Part shown: positions 5,425 through 5,602 of the stretch, piece after piece
Numbering within the stretch: position 1 is the first letter of the stretch
Layout: the number at the start of each line of letters is the position of its first letter
Assembly: GCA_030036975.1 (NCBI GenBank)
Contig: JASHSE010000401.1
Coordinates: 1 to 5,602, forward strand
Reading direction: 5' to 3'
Length of the DNA stretch: 5,602 nucleotides
DNA from: Xanthobacteraceae bacterium
GTDB lineage: Bacteria > Pseudomonadota > Alphaproteobacteria > Rhizobiales > Xanthobacteraceae
The notes under the pieces: generated by a model
What the model was told of the DNA's origin: nothing
The model's database searches: none
Seen by the model: the letters and a program-made list of their open reading frames with translations, nothing else
Translations under genes and position numbers: made by a program

Positions 5425-5602
5425 TCCGGCGCAGCACGCGCAGCCAATTGCGAAAACATAATTTCTCGATCAATTCATGGCCAATTATGTCTTCCCAAGT
5501 CCGGCGCAGCACGCGCAGCCAATTGCGAAAACATAATTTCTCGATCAATTCATGGCCAAAGCCGCGGCCGCGCAGCGCCTCGATCAGCTTCGGCAGGCCG
5601 GC
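5411..5602 (-). CDS. C-terminal end of a probable M19 membrane dipeptidase, with duplicated tail
   Basis: Only the last 63 residues are in the window; the gene continues past the right edge. No ATG lies in this part, so it is recognisable only as an open frame from the edge to TAG at 5411-5413. It begins AGLPKLIEALRGRGF and continues GHELIEKLCFRNWLRVLRRT. The pattern GLP-x-L-x-x-AL-x-x-RG followed by NWLRVL is typical of the C-terminal helices of peptidase family M19 (renal dipeptidase-like zinc enzymes that cleave dipeptides). The metal-binding residues lie outside the window, so activity cannot be judged. The segment from GHELIEKL to RRTWE occurs twice, separated by DII, because of an in-frame 75-bp duplication. 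The ancestral protein probably ended after the first copy. The SIMPL gene follows 30 nt downstream. Confidence 0.75.
   Translation of the reverse strand, partial: AGLPKLIEALRGRGFGHELIEKLCFRNWLRVLRRTWEDIIGHELIEKLCFRNWLRVLRRTWEA
5416..5484 (-). repeat. Exact 69-bp direct repeat, downstream copy
   Basis: All 69 bases are identical to 5491-5559, at a period of 75 bp. This copy encodes the second, terminal version of the dipeptidase tail helix. The two copies are separated by 6 bp (5485-5490, TTATGT on the + strand). Confidence 0.97.
5491..5559 (-). repeat. Exact 69-bp direct repeat, upstream copy
   Basis: This is the copy nearer the body of the dipeptidase gene, and its codons follow on directly from the GLPKLIEAL region. 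It is probably the original location, because the family pattern runs straight into it. Confidence 0.97.

Noticed and set aside
5416..5559. The two 69-bp repeats as a CRISPR array or attachment site
   Set aside because: There are only two copies with a 6-bp gap, and both are coding in the same frame of a dipeptidase tail.

Overview
This GC-rich window has the codon use, repeat families and gene content of an alphaproteobacterium, most likely a Rhizobiales (Hyphomicrobiales) member near Bradyrhizobium, Rhodopseudomonas or Xanthobacteraceae. The clues are a DUF1236 protein with a near-perfect EcfG-type stress promoter, a form II CoxL-like molybdenum hydroxylase, and two kinds of extragenic palindromic repeat that I recall from those genomes. 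The taxonomic placement is inference.

Layout, left to right. (1) 2-1771 (+): the 3' three quarters of a xanthine dehydrogenase/CoxL-family molybdopterin subunit. (2) 1793-1882: a REPIN-like repeat between convergent genes. (3) 1896-2468 (-): a membrane-anchored DUF1236 protein, with a strong ribosome binding site and a GGAAC-N16-CGTT promoter at 2504-2528. (4) 2469-2993: a gene-poor stretch holding that promoter, a short 15-bp tandem repeat, a 3' remnant of a streptogramin-lyase-like beta-propeller gene (about 2656-2751), a 16-bp perfect palindrome, and a 148-bp cloverleaf-like palindromic repeat ending 19 nt before the next start codon. (5) 2994-4550 (+): a complete flavin-dependent aromatic hydroxylase of the HpaB family. 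(6) 4567-4642: a second copy of the first repeat in the opposite orientation, again between convergent genes and possibly serving as a terminator. (7) 4652-5380 (-): a secreted SIMPL (DUF541/YggE/BP26) protein. (8) 5411-5602 (-): the C-terminal end of a probable M19 membrane dipeptidase, running off the right edge and probably co-transcribed with the SIMPL gene.

The genes do not form one obvious pathway. The molybdenum hydroxylase and the HpaB-type monooxygenase could both act in oxidation of aromatic or heterocyclic compounds, but they are separated by an opposite-strand stress gene, so a shared role is only a guess. The SIMPL and DUF1236 proteins are envelope proteins of stress-linked families.

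The most unusual signal is at the right edge. The dipeptidase C-terminus carries an exact in-frame duplication: 69 identical bp repeated with a 75-bp period, adding 25 residues and copying the last helix. A smaller imperfect duplication covers its stop codon. I see no evidence for a new multi-gene system, mobile element, CRISPR array or RNA gene.
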